A stretch of DNA of 64,000 nt from Pseudomonas guariconensis (GCF_015680235.1 NZ_JADLJL010000003.1:62001-126000), one strand, 5' to 3'. Counted from the first letter of the stretch, positions 8,373 through 18,015 are shown. A program made the numbers and translations. Notes: generated by a model from the letters alone, not told the origin.

Positions 8373-8537
8373 CTAGTGTGGTGTTTTGCAAATACGACCA
8401 ATAAGTCGCGAGTTATTTTTGTGCTCAAGCAAGGCGTCGCGACAAGTCGTAGCCCAGCTACGGCGAGGAGCGACAACGCAGCATGAGCGCAAAAAGCGCC
8501 GCGACTTATGGTTGTTATTTGTGAAACACCACACTAG
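8373..8537. repeat. 165-bp imperfect palindromic element
   Basis: The ends are inverted copies: CTAGTGTGGTGTTT at 8373-8386 and AAACACCACACTAG at 8524-8537, with similarity continuing about 50 nt inward (both arms contain an ATAAGTCGCG-type block and an AAATA block). The centre has GTAGC-CCA-GCTAC and a GGCGAGGAGCGACAACGC stretch. The whole can fold into one long hairpin. No ORF fits inside. It looks like a miniature inverted-repeat element or a structured RNA. No second copy was seen in the window. Confidence 0.7.
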
Positions 8538-8585
8538 CACTCCTGCCCACTCGATCAGCCGTAGCCTGGAAAAATCGGACACGTC

Positions 8586-9503
8586 CTACTCTTGCGCCTG
8601 GTCCGCCTCGCACAAGGTGCGAATCCGTTCGCGCAACCATCGGTGCCCGGCATCGCCCTCACGTCGTGAATGCCAAGCCTGGGTAAAACCAAAGGGCGCA
8701 ATGGCCAACGGTGGCTCGAAGCAGCGCAAGCCCGGCTCCAGGCGGGTGCCCGCCAGGCTCCGACGGGCCACGGTAAGCACCAGGTCGGTGCCGATGATCA
8801 GCCCCTGGGCCACGCCCCAGTGCGGCAAGGTCAAGGCAATGCGACGTCGCTCGCCCAGTGCCTGGAGCGCCAGGTCGATCTCGTTGTCGATGCCCGGCCG
8901 CACGGCCACCAATACATGGGGGCGAGCCAGCCATCGATCCAGCGCCAGCCCACCACGGGGCGGCAATGTCTGGCGGTCGGCCAGGCACACGAAAGACTCT
9001 TCGAACAATACCTGTACCTGGACCTCGGACGGCAGCTCAGGGAATACCCCCAGGGCCAAGTCCACCTCGCCATCGATCAACTGCCCAAGCATGGCCTCCC
9101 GACTGCCCTGGGACACCACAAGGTCGATTTCCGGCGCCTCGGCCCTGAGCAGGCGCATCAGCCCGGGCAGCACGACCCGCGCGCCATAGTCCGACATGGC
9201 CAAGCGAAAGGTTCGCCGCGCCCGGCTCGGCTCGAAGCGCGGGCTGCCCAACAAGCCGTGCAATTGCTCCAGGGCTTGCTCGAGCGGGTCGCGCAAGGCC
9301 TGGGCCCGGCTGCTCAGGTGCAGACGACCGCCCCTGCGCACCAGCAGGGGGTCGGAGAAGATTTCTCGCAACTGCGCCAACGCATGGCTGACCGCAGGCT
9401 GGCTGCGGTGCAGGCGCACCGCAGCACGGGACACATGCTGCTCGCTGAGCAAGGCATGCAGGGTCAAAAGCAGATTGAGGTCGATGCGGCGAAAATCATC
9501 CAT
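8586..9503 (-). CDS. LysR family transcriptional regulator
   Basis: A 305-residue regulator with an N-terminal winged HTH (IDLNLLLTLHALLSEQHVSRAAVRLHRSQPAVSHALAQL, about 8-46) and a LysR substrate-binding domain from about residue 90. It is divergent from a YdcZ-type transporter gene 90 bp away, the normal arrangement for a LysR regulator and its target. The effector cannot be predicted. The gene begins at the ATG at 9503. Confidence 0.9.
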   Translation of the reverse strand: MDDFRRIDLNLLLTLHALLSEQHVSRAAVRLHRSQPAVSHALAQLREIFSDPLLVRRGGRLHLSSRAQALRDPLEQALEQLHGLLGSPRFEPSRARRTFRLAMSDYGARVVLPGLMRLLRAEAPEIDLVVSQGSREAMLGQLIDGEVDLALGVFPELPSEVQVQVLFEESFVCLADRQTLPPRGGLALDRWLARPHVLVAVRPGIDNEIDLALQALGERRRIALTLPHWGVAQGLIIGTDLVLTVARRSLAGTRLEPGLRCFEPPLAIAPFGFTQAWHSRREGDAGHRWLRERIRTLCEADQAQE

Positions 9504-9534
9504 TGTACGAATAAGGCCCGTGCAAACTTCGAAT

Positions 9535-9553
9535 TTCCATCATTGAAATGGAT
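9535..9553. promoter_or_regulatory. Candidate LysR-type operator
   Basis: TCCAT (9536-9540) and ATGGA (9548-9552) form an inverted repeat with a 7-nt spacer in the divergent promoter region, compatible with the T-N11-A pattern of LysR sites. It lies about 40 nt from the transporter start and 33 nt from the regulator start. Identification is by symmetry and position only. Confidence 0.35.
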
Positions 9554-9593
9554 AAACAACACTGCGCCTAGTGTTTTTCCAAAGGAGCCCCCG

Positions 9594-10073
9594 ATGCCAC
9601 ATGCCCTCACGCTGTCCGCCCTCCTCCCCTTGCTCGTTGCGCTGCTGGCCGGCGCGGCGGTGCCCTTCCAGGCCGGCAGCAACGCTGCGCTGGGACGCCT
9701 GCTTGGCCACCCGCTGTGGGCGGCCGGGGTATCGCTGATGGTCAGCCTGTTGATGCTGGTACCGGCCTTGTTGGCAATGCGCGCGCCTGCGCCGCAGCTC
9801 CAAAACCTTGCCCAGGCCCCCTGGTGGGCCTGGTTCGGTGGCGTGGCAGGCGTGCTCTACATCACCGCCGCGCTGGTGCTGACACCGCGCCTGGGTGCGG
9901 CGGGGTTCATCGTCTGCGTGATCGCCGGGCAGGTGCTGTCGTCATTGCTGATCGACCAGTGGGGGTTGATGGGGCTGCCGGAGCGGCCCGTCAATGCGAT
10001 TCGCCTGGCCGGGGTGGGCATGATCGTGATCGGCATGCTGGTCGTGCAATGGGGCACGTCCCGCGCCTCATAG
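9594..10073 (+). CDS. YdcZ/DUF606-type DMT superfamily transporter
   Basis: A 159-residue inner-membrane protein with about five hydrophobic helices (LLPLLVALLAGAAVPFQAGSN first; AGVGMIVIGMLVVQWG last). The segments QAGSNAALGR and GFIVCVIAGQVLSSLLIDQWG are typical of the DUF606 half-size drug/metabolite transporters, which probably work as dimers. AAAGGAG precedes the ATG at 9594. It is divergent from a LysR gene that probably controls it. Substrate is unknown. Confidence 0.87.
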   Translation: MPHALTLSALLPLLVALLAGAAVPFQAGSNAALGRLLGHPLWAAGVSLMVSLLMLVPALLAMRAPAPQLQNLAQAPWWAWFGGVAGVLYITAALVLTPRLGAAGFIVCVIAGQVLSSLLIDQWGLMGLPERPVNAIRLAGVGMIVIGMLVVQWGTSRAS

Positions 10074-10087
10074 GGTGGCAGCCGTCA

Positions 10088-10627
10088 TTACAAGGCCTGC
10101 GGTTGCTCCGGCGGCATCAGCACTTTGTCCACATCGAAATGCAGCGCGGGCATCTGGGTGCCGGCATACATCACCACGGCCAAGGCCGCGATCAGCCCGA
10201 CATCGAGCCAGTGCCAGGCCGGCATGTCGTCGACGTGCCTGGCCTTCCAGCACCACCAGGCCTGGCCCAGACAGAACGACACGATCGCCAGCAGCCACAA
10301 GTAGAAGCCTGCGCCAAAGCCGGTGACATCCTGGAATGCATAGCTCTGGTTGTCCGGCAGGCGCTCGATACTCAGGCTGCTGGCGGCCAGGTAAAGGGCG
10401 CCCAGCCCCAACAGCAGTGCCAGGCGGCGAAAGCGCCGGTGCGCCAGGACCGCCAGCGCCAGCAACGGGTTGGCGAACCATTGGTACAGCCCGAAAGGTA
10501 CGCCCCAAGGCCCGTAGAGCAGCATTTGCAGCGCGGGCACATGCCGACCGGCGCTGGTCGAGGCACCGTCGAAACAAAGCCCCAGCAGATAGAGCGCCAG
10601 GCTGAAGGTGAGGTAATAGGCAGGCAA
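10088..10627 (-). CDS. Multi-pass membrane protein of unknown function
   Basis: About 179 residues with roughly four to five hydrophobic helices (AYYLTFSLALYLLGLCF, LLALAVL, LALLLGLGALYLAASSL, LWLLAIVSFCLGQAWWCW, GLIAALAVVMYAGTQM). No family is recognised. A TTG start at 10627 is chosen because GGAG stands 7 nt upstream and it leads directly into the first helix. A GTG at 10672 and an ATG at 10834 are also in frame, but the latter would run inside the neighbouring YkgJ gene. Confidence 0.6.
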   Translation of the reverse strand: MPAYYLTFSLALYLLGLCFDGASTSAGRHVPALQMLLYGPWGVPFGLYQWFANPLLALAVLAHRRFRRLALLLGLGALYLAASSLSIERLPDNQSYAFQDVTGFGAGFYLWLLAIVSFCLGQAWWCWKARHVDDMPAWHWLDVGLIAALAVVMYAGTQMPALHFDVDKVLMPPEQPQAL

Positions 10628-10724
10628 CCGCGAGCTCCATCGGATAACGACAAGCCCATGACCATACCGCACCCAGGCCTCAGGTGACAGGCAGAACCAG
10701 CGCCGCGCCCTGCCCTGCTCGCCC

Positions 10725-11102
10725 TCAGGCGACTTCGGCCCCGTCATCCTCCGGCCAATGCGGCTCGTTGGCTTCCAGCGGCAGCAGCCCGTAATGCGCG
10801 CGTGCGGCATCGCAGCTGGGGTTGTGCACGCCATTGACCCAGGACGCCTCGAATTCCCGACAAGGGCTGGAACGGTTTGCGTAAATGGTGCAAGCGACCT
10901 GCTTGCCGACCTCGCCGTTCAGGGCGATGCAACGGCATGGCTTGGCATCGGTGCCGATCATCGCGACGCGGGTCGGGTTGATCTGCACCACCAGGTCATC
11001 GGGCACAAGGCCACCGGCGGACTGGCATTCGCCCCAGAAGAAAGACACACGGAAGTACCCGCAGCAGGCGCCGCAGTCAAGGCAAGGGTTGTATTCGGAC
11101 AT
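10725..11102 (-). CDS. YkgJ family cysteine-cluster protein
   Basis: A 125-residue protein with the YkgJ pattern of clustered cysteines: CLDCGACCG at residues 7-15, then CRCIALNG, CTIYANRSSPCREFE and a final Cys in NPSCDAARAHYG. The family (UPF0153) is thought to bind zinc or an iron-sulfur cluster; the reaction is unknown. It has no signal peptide. It lies upstream of the membrane protein gene on the same strand, about 100 nt apart, and may be co-transcribed. A second YkgJ-type gene is at 23218. Confidence 0.85.
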   Translation of the reverse strand: MSEYNPCLDCGACCGYFRVSFFWGECQSAGGLVPDDLVVQINPTRVAMIGTDAKPCRCIALNGEVGKQVACTIYANRSSPCREFEASWVNGVHNPSCDAARAHYGLLPLEANEPHWPEDDGAEVA

Positions 11103-11217
11103 GATGGCACGGAGGGAAAGTTGTTGTTTTCGGGGCTGGGCCCGCGCGCCATTTTCAATCCAAGCCGGGGTGGCTGAGAAGAGGGGTAAAGCAAAAATAG
11201 TTTGCCGCTGATCCGGG

Positions 11218-11245
11218 AAAAACGGGGCCGACTCGCAGCCCCGTT
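11218..11245 (-). terminator. Intrinsic terminator of alaC
   Basis: On the minus strand AACGGGGC and GCCCCGTT (11238-11245 and 11221-11228) pair over a 9-nt loop and are followed by a T-run, placed just after the alaC stop codon at 11253. Confidence 0.75.
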
Positions 11246-11252
11246 TGCGCCG

Positions 11253-12461
11253 TTACTTGCGGGTCAGACCATCGGCCCGGAACATCTGCCGAATGCCCCG
11301 GATCGCCTGGCGGATACGGTCCTGGTTCTCGATCAGGGCGAAGCGCACATGGTCGTCACCGTAGTCGCCGAAGCCGATGCCGGGCGATACGCAGACCTTG
11401 GCCTCGGCCAGCAGCTTCTTGGAAAACTCCAACGAACCCAGGTGGGCATAGGCTTCGGGGATCTTCGCCCAGACATACATCGAAGCCTTGGGGTTCTCGA
11501 CCATCCAGCCGAGCTCATGCAGCCCCTTGACCAGCAGGTTGCGCCGTTGGCGGTACTGCTCGGCGATATCGCGCACGCACTGCTGGTCGCCTTCCAGCGC
11601 GGCGATGGCCGCGACCTGCAGCGGGGTGAAGGTGCCGTAGTCGTGGTAGCTCTTGATCCGTGCCAGGGCGCTGACCAGCTCCGGGTTGCCGACCATGAAG
11701 CCGATGCGCCAGCCAGCCATGTTGTAGCTCTTGGAGAGGGTGAAGAATTCCACGGCGATGTCCTTGGCGCCGGGTACCTGCATGATCGACGGCGCCTTCC
11801 AGCCGTCGTAGACGATGTCGGCATAGGCCAGGTCGTGGACTACCAGCACATCGTACTGCTTGGCCAGGGCCACCACGCGCTCGAAGAAGTCCAGCTCGAC
11901 GCACTGCGCCGTCGGGTTGGACGGGAAGCCCAGGATCATCATCTTCGGCTTGGGGATCGACTCGCGAATCGCCCGCTCCAGCTCGTTGAAGAAGTCCACG
12001 CCCGGCACCAGCGGCACCGATCGTACCTGGGCGCCTGCGATCACTGCACCGTAGATATGGATCGGGTAGCTGGGGTTGGGCACCAGCACCGTGTCGCCAT
12101 GGTCGAGGGTGCCGAGCATCAGGTGTGCCAGGCCTTCCTTGGAACCGATGGTGACGATGGCTTCGCTTTCCGGGTCGATCTCGACATCGTAGCGGTCCTT
12201 GTACCAGTGCGAGATGGCCCGGCGCAGGCGCGGGATACCGCGAGAGGTGGAGTAACCGTGGGTGTCTTCGCGCTGGGCGACCTGCACCAGCTTCTCGACG
12301 ATGTGCGGTGGGGTAGCACCGTCGGGGTTGCCCATGCTCAGGTCGATGATGTCCTCGCCACGACGGCGGGCCGCCATCTTGAGCTCGGCGGTGATGTTGA
12401 AGACGTAAGGGGGGAGACGATCGATGCGCGCAAAGCGGCGCGGCGAACCTGGGTTGGCCAT
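11253..12461 (-). CDS. alaC: Alanine-synthesising aminotransferase AlaC
   Basis: A 402-residue PLP enzyme of aminotransferase class [20 protein letters not shown] at the N-terminus, [10 protein letters not shown], the PLP lysine in [15 protein letters not shown], and the C-terminal substrate Arg in [11 protein letters not shown] are all present. This family (AlaC, formerly YfdZ) makes alanine from pyruvate and glutamate. It is monocistronic and has its own terminator. The start at 12461 gives the family's usual length. Cytoplasmic. Confidence 0.93.
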   Translation of the reverse strand: MANPGSPRRFARIDRLPPYVFNITAELKMAARRRGEDIIDLSMGNPDGATPPHIVEKLVQVAQREDTHGYSTSRGIPRLRRAISHWYKDRYDVEIDPESEAIVTIGSKEGLAHLMLGTLDHGDTVLVPNPSYPIHIYGAVIAGAQVRSVPLVPGVDFFNELERAIRESIPKPKMMILGFPSNPTAQCVELDFFERVVALAKQYDVLVVHDLAYADIVYDGWKAPSIMQVPGAKDIAVEFFTLSKSYNMAGWRIGFMVGNPELVSALARIKSYHDYGTFTPLQVAAIAALEGDQQCVRDIAEQYRQRRNLLVKGLHELGWMVENPKASMYVWAKIPEAYAHLGSLEFSKKLLAEAKVCVSPGIGFGDYGDDHVRFALIENQDRIRQAIRGIRQMFRADGLTRK

Positions 12462-12605
12462 GGCTTCCTCTGAGTACGTAAGCGCCCGGAACCGTCCGAG
12501 CGACGCTGGCCGCTGCGGCGGCCTGAATCAGAAGATAGTGCCGAAACACGACCTCTGTAAAGGTCTATTTCCTGTTTTTATCGTTTTTTTCAGGTTTATT
12601 TTTCC

Positions 12606-12632
12606 ATGTGCCAGCGAGCTTGCCCCGCGATA
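12606..12632. repeat. Single REP-like element
   Basis: TGTGCCAGCGAGCTTGCCCC followed by GCGATAGGGCCC resembles one REP core. It lies between alaC and the cyo terminator. Confidence 0.5.
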
Positions 12633-12648
12633 GGGCCCGAACATGCAT

Positions 12649-12674
12649 AAAAAAACCCCGGCACATGGCCGGGG
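12649..12674 (-). terminator. Terminator of the cyo operon
   Basis: CCCCGGC (12656-12662) and GCCGGGG (12668-12674) form a hairpin; read on the minus strand it is followed by seven T residues (12649-12655). It lies 23 nt past the cyoE stop. The plus strand also has a short T-run, so it may act in both directions. Confidence 0.88.
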
Positions 12675-12696
12675 CTTTTCGTGTAACAGGCGACTG

Positions 12697-13584
12697 TCAG
12701 CGTGCGTAGGTCATGAGCACGTCGGTAGCGGTCTGGCTGTCCACCGACATCATCACGCTCAGGGCGGTGACAGTGAGGATGGAGAAACCGAATACCTTGC
12801 GCGCCCACTTGCTGTCGTCCTCAGCCTTGTAGCCACCCCAGGCCATGTACAGCCAGTACAGGCCCATGGCGGCGGCAACGGCCAGGTAGCCAAGCCCTGC
12901 ATAGCCACCAAGGGTGAGCATGAGGGTAGCCAGCACGAAGGCCAGCACGTACAGCACGATCTGCTTCTTCGCCGCCAGGATACCGCGCGCCACCGGCAGG
13001 ACCGGGATGTTGGCCGCGCTGTAGTCCTTGAAGCGGAAGATGGCGATGGCGAAGCTGTGCGGCATCTGCCACAGGCTGAACATCACCAGCAGGGTCACTG
13101 CAGCCAGGTCGAAGCTGTTGCTCACGGCGCAATAACCGATCACCGGAGGCATGGCACCGGACAGGCTGCCGACCAAGGTGCCGTGCACCGACTTGCGCTT
13201 GAGCCAGAGGCTGTAGAAGCCGACGTAGACGACGAAGCCCACCAGCGCACAGAACGCCGACAGCGGGTTGGCCTGGACATACAGCAAGCTGAAGCCCGCC
13301 ACCCCAAGCAGGGTGGCATAGACCAGCGCGAAGGGCAGCGACATACCGCCCTGGACCATGACGCGGTTCTTGGTGCGCTCCATCTTCTGGTCGATGTCGC
13401 GGTCGATGCAGTTGTTGAACACGCATCCGGACGCGACCACCAGGGAGGTACCCACCACCACCGCCAGGAACAGGGCGAAGTCCACATGGCCCTTCGCGGC
13501 AAGGAAGAAACCGCCTGCCACGGAAAGCACGTTACCGAAAATGATCCCCGGTTTGGTGATTTGGATAAAGTGCTTCACGGACAT
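12697..13584 (-). CDS. cyoE: Protoheme IX farnesyltransferase CyoE
   Basis: A 295-residue polytopic membrane enzyme of the UbiA prenyltransferase superfamily that converts heme b to heme O for cytochrome bo3. The prenyl-diphosphate binding motif is [18 protein letters not shown], preceded by [16 protein letters not shown]. Last gene of the cyo operon, 11 nt after cyoD, followed by a strong terminator. Confidence 0.96.
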   Translation of the reverse strand: MSVKHFIQITKPGIIFGNVLSVAGGFFLAAKGHVDFALFLAVVVGTSLVVASGCVFNNCIDRDIDQKMERTKNRVMVQGGMSLPFALVYATLLGVAGFSLLYVQANPLSAFCALVGFVVYVGFYSLWLKRKSVHGTLVGSLSGAMPPVIGYCAVSNSFDLAAVTLLVMFSLWQMPHSFAIAIFRFKDYSAANIPVLPVARGILAAKKQIVLYVLAFVLATLMLTLGGYAGLGYLAVAAAMGLYWLYMAWGGYKAEDDSKWARKVFGFSILTVTALSVMMSVDSQTATDVLMTYAR

Positions 13585-13595
13585 GCAGTCTTACC

Positions 13596-13928
13596 TCACT
13601 TGGCCATCATTTCGATGTGGATGCTGAACATGATCCACAGCGACAGGCCGACCAACAGAGCGATTACGAGAGTGGTGAACAGGAACGTCGACACATTGGA
13701 GCGCTGCTCTTTCGAGCGGTCCATGTGCAGGAAGTACACCAGGTGCACCACCACCTGGATGACGGCCATGGCCACCACGATCAGGACGGTCAGGTTCTTC
13801 GGCAGGCTCGGGTACATCACCAGACCGAACGGGATCGCGGTCAGGATGATCGACAGGATGAAGCCGATCGCGTACGACTTGACGCTGCCGTGGTTGCCTT
13901 CGTGATGAGTGTCGTGTGCGCTAGCCAT
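13596..13928 (-). CDS. cyoD: Cytochrome bo3 ubiquinol oxidase subunit IV CyoD
   Basis: A 110-residue protein with three membrane helices (SYAIGFILSIILTAIPFGLV, TVLIVVAMAVIQVVVHLVYFL, FTTLVIALLVGLSLWIMFSI). The length and the HMDRSKEQRSN loop fit subunit IV. Its start overlaps the cyoC stop by one base (TAATG), a coupling typical of this operon. Confidence 0.95.
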   Translation of the reverse strand: MASAHDTHHEGNHGSVKSYAIGFILSIILTAIPFGLVMYPSLPKNLTVLIVVAMAVIQVVVHLVYFLHMDRSKEQRSNVSTFLFTTLVIALLVGLSLWIMFSIHIEMMAK

Positions 13929-14551
13929 TACAGAACTCCCAGCAGGTAGACGACGGTGAAGACGCAGATCCAGACCACGTCCAGGAAGTGCCAGAACAGG
14001 CTCAGGCAGCTCATGCGGGTCTTGGCGGTCGGGGTGATGCCCTTGGTGCTGATCTGGTACATCAGTACAGCCATCCAGATCAGGCCGGCAGTCACGTGCA
14101 GACCGTGGGTACCTACCAGGGCGAAGAAGCCCGACAGGAAGCCGCTGCGGTTCGGGCCGTAGCCTTCGCCGATCAGGTGATGGAACTCATAGACTTCCAT
14201 CGCGATGAAGCCGGCACCGAACAGGAAGGTGATGGCCAACCAGCCCAGCACGCCGCCCTTGTTGCCTTTGAACATCTGCAGCATGGCGAAGCCGAAGGTG
14301 ATCGACGACAGCAGCAGCAGTGCGGTTTCGACAGCTACGAAATCGAGCTGGAAGATGTCATGACCCGACGGGCCGCCGGCAAAACTGCCGGACAGCACCG
14401 CGTAGGTGGCGAAGAGCGACGCAAACAGGATGCAGTCGGTCATCAGGTACAGCCAGAAACCGAGTACGGTCATCTGGCCCGAGTCGTGGTGGTGGTCGTC
14501 GTGCCCATGGTCGTGACCATGAGCGCCGGCGTGGATTACTTGACTGGACAT
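13928..14551 (-). CDS. cyoC: Cytochrome bo3 ubiquinol oxidase subunit III CyoC
   Basis: A 207-residue subunit with five membrane helices. The His-rich N-terminus ([20 protein letters not shown]) precedes [19 protein letters not shown]-like sequence, and [18 protein letters not shown] and [18 protein letters not shown] are standard heme-copper oxidase subunit III motifs. It starts 3 nt after the cyoB stop. Confidence 0.95.
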   Translation of the reverse strand: MSSQVIHAGAHGHDHGHDDHHHDSGQMTVLGFWLYLMTDCILFASLFATYAVLSGSFAGGPSGHDIFQLDFVAVETALLLLSSITFGFAMLQMFKGNKGGVLGWLAITFLFGAGFIAMEVYEFHHLIGEGYGPNRSGFLSGFFALVGTHGLHVTAGLIWMAVLMYQISTKGITPTAKTRMSCLSLFWHFLDVVWICVFTVVYLLGVL

Positions 14552-14554
14552 TGA

Positions 14555-16573
14555 TTACACCCGCTCAAACGATTCGACACGTGCGCCGGCAGGCAGAGCA
14601 CCTGCTTTGGCCAGCGCTTTCATGCGCTCGCCTTCGATGCGCGCCACTTCTTCGGCCGGAACCATGTAGCCCTGGTCGTCACGCGCAGCGTGGCGAACGA
14701 AGACAGCGATGGTTGCAACCAGGCTCGCGCCTACCAGCCACCAGATGTGCCAGATGAAGGCGAAGCCGAAGACGGTCAGGAACAGGCCCATGAACAAACC
14801 GGTGGAGGTGTTGCTCGGCATGTGGATCGCTTCGTACTTGGCCGCAGGCTTGTAGGCGACACCGGCTTCCTTGGCTTCGTGCCAGGCGTCCAGGCCAACC
14901 TTCTCAGGCATGTGGGCGAAGTTGTAGAACGGAGGTGGCGACGAGGTCGACCATTCCAGGGTACGGCCGCCCCATGGGTCGCCGGTGACGTCCAGGTTCT
15001 GGTTGCGGTCGCGAACCGATACGTACAGCTGGATCAGCTGGCAAGCGATACCGAACAGGATCAGCACGGCGCCGACGACGGCAACGTACAGGTACGGTTC
15101 CCAAGCCGGGTTGTCCGAGTGGTTCAGACGACGGGTCATGCCCATGAAGCCCAGGGCGTACAGCGGCATGAACGCTACGTAGAAGCCGGAGATCCAGAAC
15201 CAGAAGGCAGCCTTGCCCCACTTCTCGTTCAGGGTGAAACCGAAGGCTTTCGGGAACCAGTAGGCGAAGCCGGCGATGTAGCCGAATACCGCACCACCGA
15301 TGATCACGTTGTGGAAGTGGGCGATCACGAACAGGCTGTTGTGCAGGACGAAGTCAGCACCTGGAACAGCCAGCAGGACGCCGGTCATGCCACCGATGGA
15401 GAAGGTGACCATGAAGCCCAGGGTCCACATGATCGGCGCGGTGAAGCGCAGACGACCTTGGTAGATGGTGAACAGCCAGTTGAACAGCTTCACACCGGTC
15501 GGAATGGAGATCAGCATCGTCGCCAGGCCGAAGAAGGTGTTGACGCTGGCGCCGGCACCCATGGTGAAGAAGTGGTGCAGCCAGACCGCGAAGCCGAGAA
15601 CGGCGATCGCGCCCGATGCGTAGATCATCGAGTGGTGACCGAACAGGCGCTTGCCTGCGAAGGTCGAGGTGACTTCCGAGAACACGCCGAAGGCCGGCAG
15701 GATCAGGATGTAGACCTCAGGGTGACCCCATGCCCAGAACAGGTTGACGTACATCATCGGGTTCCCACCAAGCTCGTTGGTGAAGATATGGAAGTCCAGA
15801 TAACGGTCAACGGTCAGCAGGGCCAGAGCAGCAGTCAGGATCGGGAACGAAGCGACGATCAGCACGTTGGCCCAGGTGCAGGTCCAGGTGAAGATCGGCA
15901 TGTCCATCAGCTTCATGCCAGGGGCGCGCATCTTCATCACGGTGACGAGGAAGTTCACGCCGGTAAGCGTCGTACCCAAGCCTGAGAGCTGTAGCGCCCA
16001 GATGTAGTAGTCGACACCCACGCCAGGGCTGTACTGGATGCCCGCCAGCGGCGGATAGGCAACCCAACCGGTCTTGGCGAATTCGCCAACGCCCAGGGAG
16101 ATGTTGACCAGCAGCACGCCTGCCAGCAGCAGGTAGAAGCTCAGGGAGTTCAGGAACGGGAAGGCAACGTCACGTGCACCGATCTGCAGAGGAACCGCCA
16201 GGTTCATCAGGCCGGTGAAGAACGGCATCGCCATGAAGATGATCATGATCACACCGTGGGCGGTGAAGATCTGGTCATAGTGTTCAGGCGGCAGGTAGCC
16301 TTCGGCGCCACCGGTAGCGGCAGCGAGCTGGGTACGCATCATGATGGCGTCGGCGAAGCCGCGCAGCAGCATGACCATCGCGACGATGATGTACATCACC
16401 CCGATCTTCTTGTGGTCGACCGTGGTCAGCCACTCAGTCCACAAGTAGGTCCACTTGCGGAAATAGGTGATAGCACCGACCAAAGCGATACCACCGAGCG
16501 CAATCATGGCAAGCGTCACCATGACTATCGGCTCGTGATAGGGTATCGCCTCCAGACTTAGTTTACCGAACAT
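14555..16573 (-). CDS. cyoB: Cytochrome bo3 ubiquinol oxidase subunit I CyoB
   Basis: A 672-residue catalytic subunit that carries heme b, heme o3 and CuB and pumps protons while reducing oxygen to water. Visible ligands include the His in [15 protein letters not shown], the CuB His-Tyr pair in [17 protein letters not shown], the HH pair in [12 protein letters not shown], and the heme ligands in [12 protein letters not shown]. Start and length fit the family. It lies 3 nt after cyoA. Confidence 0.97.
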   Translation of the reverse strand: MFGKLSLEAIPYHEPIVMVTLAMIALGGIALVGAITYFRKWTYLWTEWLTTVDHKKIGVMYIIVAMVMLLRGFADAIMMRTQLAAATGGAEGYLPPEHYDQIFTAHGVIMIIFMAMPFFTGLMNLAVPLQIGARDVAFPFLNSLSFYLLLAGVLLVNISLGVGEFAKTGWVAYPPLAGIQYSPGVGVDYYIWALQLSGLGTTLTGVNFLVTVMKMRAPGMKLMDMPIFTWTCTWANVLIVASFPILTAALALLTVDRYLDFHIFTNELGGNPMMYVNLFWAWGHPEVYILILPAFGVFSEVTSTFAGKRLFGHHSMIYASGAIAVLGFAVWLHHFFTMGAGASVNTFFGLATMLISIPTGVKLFNWLFTIYQGRLRFTAPIMWTLGFMVTFSIGGMTGVLLAVPGADFVLHNSLFVIAHFHNVIIGGAVFGYIAGFAYWFPKAFGFTLNEKWGKAAFWFWISGFYVAFMPLYALGFMGMTRRLNHSDNPAWEPYLYVAVVGAVLILFGIACQLIQLYVSVRDRNQNLDVTGDPWGGRTLEWSTSSPPPFYNFAHMPEKVGLDAWHEAKEAGVAYKPAAKYEAIHMPSNTSTGLFMGLFLTVFGFAFIWHIWWLVGASLVATIAVFVRHAARDDQGYMVPAEEVARIEGERMKALAKAGALPAGARVESFERV

Positions 16574-16576
16574 CTC

Positions 16577-17521
16577 TTACTCCTCTGCCCCGGCAGCTGG
16601 TTGCATACTCGATTCCACACCCTTGGTAGTGGCCAGTTCCTTGCTGCCTACTTCTTCGTGGCTTGGGCGACCGCGGTTCATACCTTCGTACTTGTCGACG
16701 ATGATCTGGAACTGGTCAGCCGAAGCCTCGCTGTACAGCGTGACTGGGTTGTTTTCGCTAGGTTTGGCCAAGGCTTCGTATTCAGCCTTATCCAGCTTCT
16801 TCGGCGACTGCTTGACCTCGGCGACCCACTTCTCGAAGTCAGCCTGGGAGGTTGCAGTAGCCTTGAACTTCATGCCGGTGAAACCGGCGCCGCTGTAGTT
16901 GGCGGAGATACCGTCGAACTCACCGTTCTCGTTGGCGATCAGGTGCAGTTTGGTGGTCATGCCGGCCATGGCGTAGATCTGGCCGCCCAGGCCCGGGATG
17001 AAGAAGGAGTTCATCACGGCGTCGGAAGTCACGCGGAAGTTGACCGGGGTGTTAGCCGGGAAGACGATCTTGTTGACCGTGGCGATGCCCTGCTCCGGGT
17101 AGATGAACAGCCATTTCCAGTCCAGCGCGACCACGTCGATCTGCACCGGCTTCACATCGGAATCCAGTGGACGGTATGGGTCCAGCTTGTGGGTGGAGTG
17201 GTAGGTGACGTAGCCCAGGGCGATGATGATCAGGATCGGGATGATCCAGACAGCCGCTTCGATCTTGGTCGAGTGCGACCAGTCGGGGGTGTAGGTGGCA
17301 GCCTTGTTGGAAGCACGGTACTTCCAGGCGAACGCGATGGTCATGATGATGACCGGGATGACGACCAGCAGCATCAGGCCGGTGGCGATCAGGATCAGGT
17401 TCTTTTGCTCAATGCCCACCTGGCCCTTTGGATCGAGCAGGGTCCAGTTGCACCCACTGAGTAAAAGCATGCCTAAAAAGGGCAATATGCCAAACAGTCT
17501 GGGGTAACGCTTTTTACTCAT
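16577..17521 (-). CDS. cyoA: Cytochrome bo3 ubiquinol oxidase subunit II CyoA
   Basis: A 314-residue lipoprotein subunit. The signal peptide ends in LLLSGC, with the lipid-modified Cys near residue 24; two membrane helices follow ([20 protein letters not shown] and [18 protein letters not shown]) and then a periplasmic cupredoxin domain without CuA ligands, as in quinol oxidases. First gene of cyoABCDE. The operon is preceded by an unusually long leader with palindromes and an Anr-like box. Confidence 0.96.
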   Translation of the reverse strand: MSKKRYPRLFGILPFLGMLLLSGCNWTLLDPKGQVGIEQKNLILIATGLMLLVVIPVIIMTIAFAWKYRASNKAATYTPDWSHSTKIEAAVWIIPILIIIALGYVTYHSTHKLDPYRPLDSDVKPVQIDVVALDWKWLFIYPEQGIATVNKIVFPANTPVNFRVTSDAVMNSFFIPGLGGQIYAMAGMTTKLHLIANENGEFDGISANYSGAGFTGMKFKATATSQADFEKWVAEVKQSPKKLDKAEYEALAKPSENNPVTLYSEASADQFQIIVDKYEGMNRGRPSHEEVGSKELATTKGVESSMQPAAGAEE

Positions 17522-17900
17522 CTCACGACCTCTAGATCAGCTTGCTTCAATGCAATTTGTGTTTTGGTCGCCAACACTTCGTCCTGCCAAGCGTCAGCAT
17601 TTCGGGCTCGAATTCGCTCCTGCCTGTGGTCCGACTGCTGGACCTGGGCGCGAGCGGGTTTACGGTGCTTTGTGGTTCGTAGGCTAACGGCCTGTACTTC
17701 AGACCAAGTCCATTTGGTGCGGGAAAACGCGGAGGGGGGTCCGCCCGGTATCGCCGTTGGGCGAAACTTGTCGAAGTCAGCAAAAGAAAGCGCTGCGGCT
17801 TCCTCCAATCCTGCGACTCGCAAGCAGTGCCGAACGGAAATTGGGGGCGATTGTAGATAGGTCGCCCCCCCTTGACTATGACTTATTGAGCAACAGTCTT

Positions 17901-17915
17901 TTACCGAATTGGTAA
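17901..17915. promoter_or_regulatory. Palindrome upstream of cyoA
   Basis: TTACCGAATTGGTAA is a perfect inverted repeat (5+5 with a GAATT centre) about 380 nt upstream of cyoA, in an AT-rich stretch likely to contain the promoter. It could be a repressor or activator site; the protein is unknown. Confidence 0.4.
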
Positions 17916-17940
17916 CAATACTGCTCAAAAAATCAACTTC

Positions 17941-17955
17941 GCGACAGTTTGTCGC
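17941..17955. promoter_or_regulatory. Second palindrome upstream of cyoA
   Basis: GCGACAGTTTGTCGC is a perfect 6+6 inverted repeat with a 3-nt centre, 25 nt from the TTACC/GGTAA palindrome. It matches no regulator site that I can name. A short hairpin in a leader RNA is the alternative. Confidence 0.35.
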
Positions 17956-18001
17956 ACCCCGCTTGATAGCCCTGGAGCCCGCATTCTACAAGGCTTTGTC
18001 G

Positions 18002-18015
18002 TTGATCTAGGTCAA
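18002..18015. promoter_or_regulatory. Anr/FNR-type box
   Basis: TTGATCTAGGTCAA fits the Anr/FNR consensus TTGAT-N4-ATCAA with one mismatch. It is about 480 nt upstream of cyoA and 66 nt past the dsbB stop. Anr is reported to restrain cyo expression in P. putida when oxygen is low, so the site is well placed in function even if the distance to the promoter is uncertain. Confidence 0.6.
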
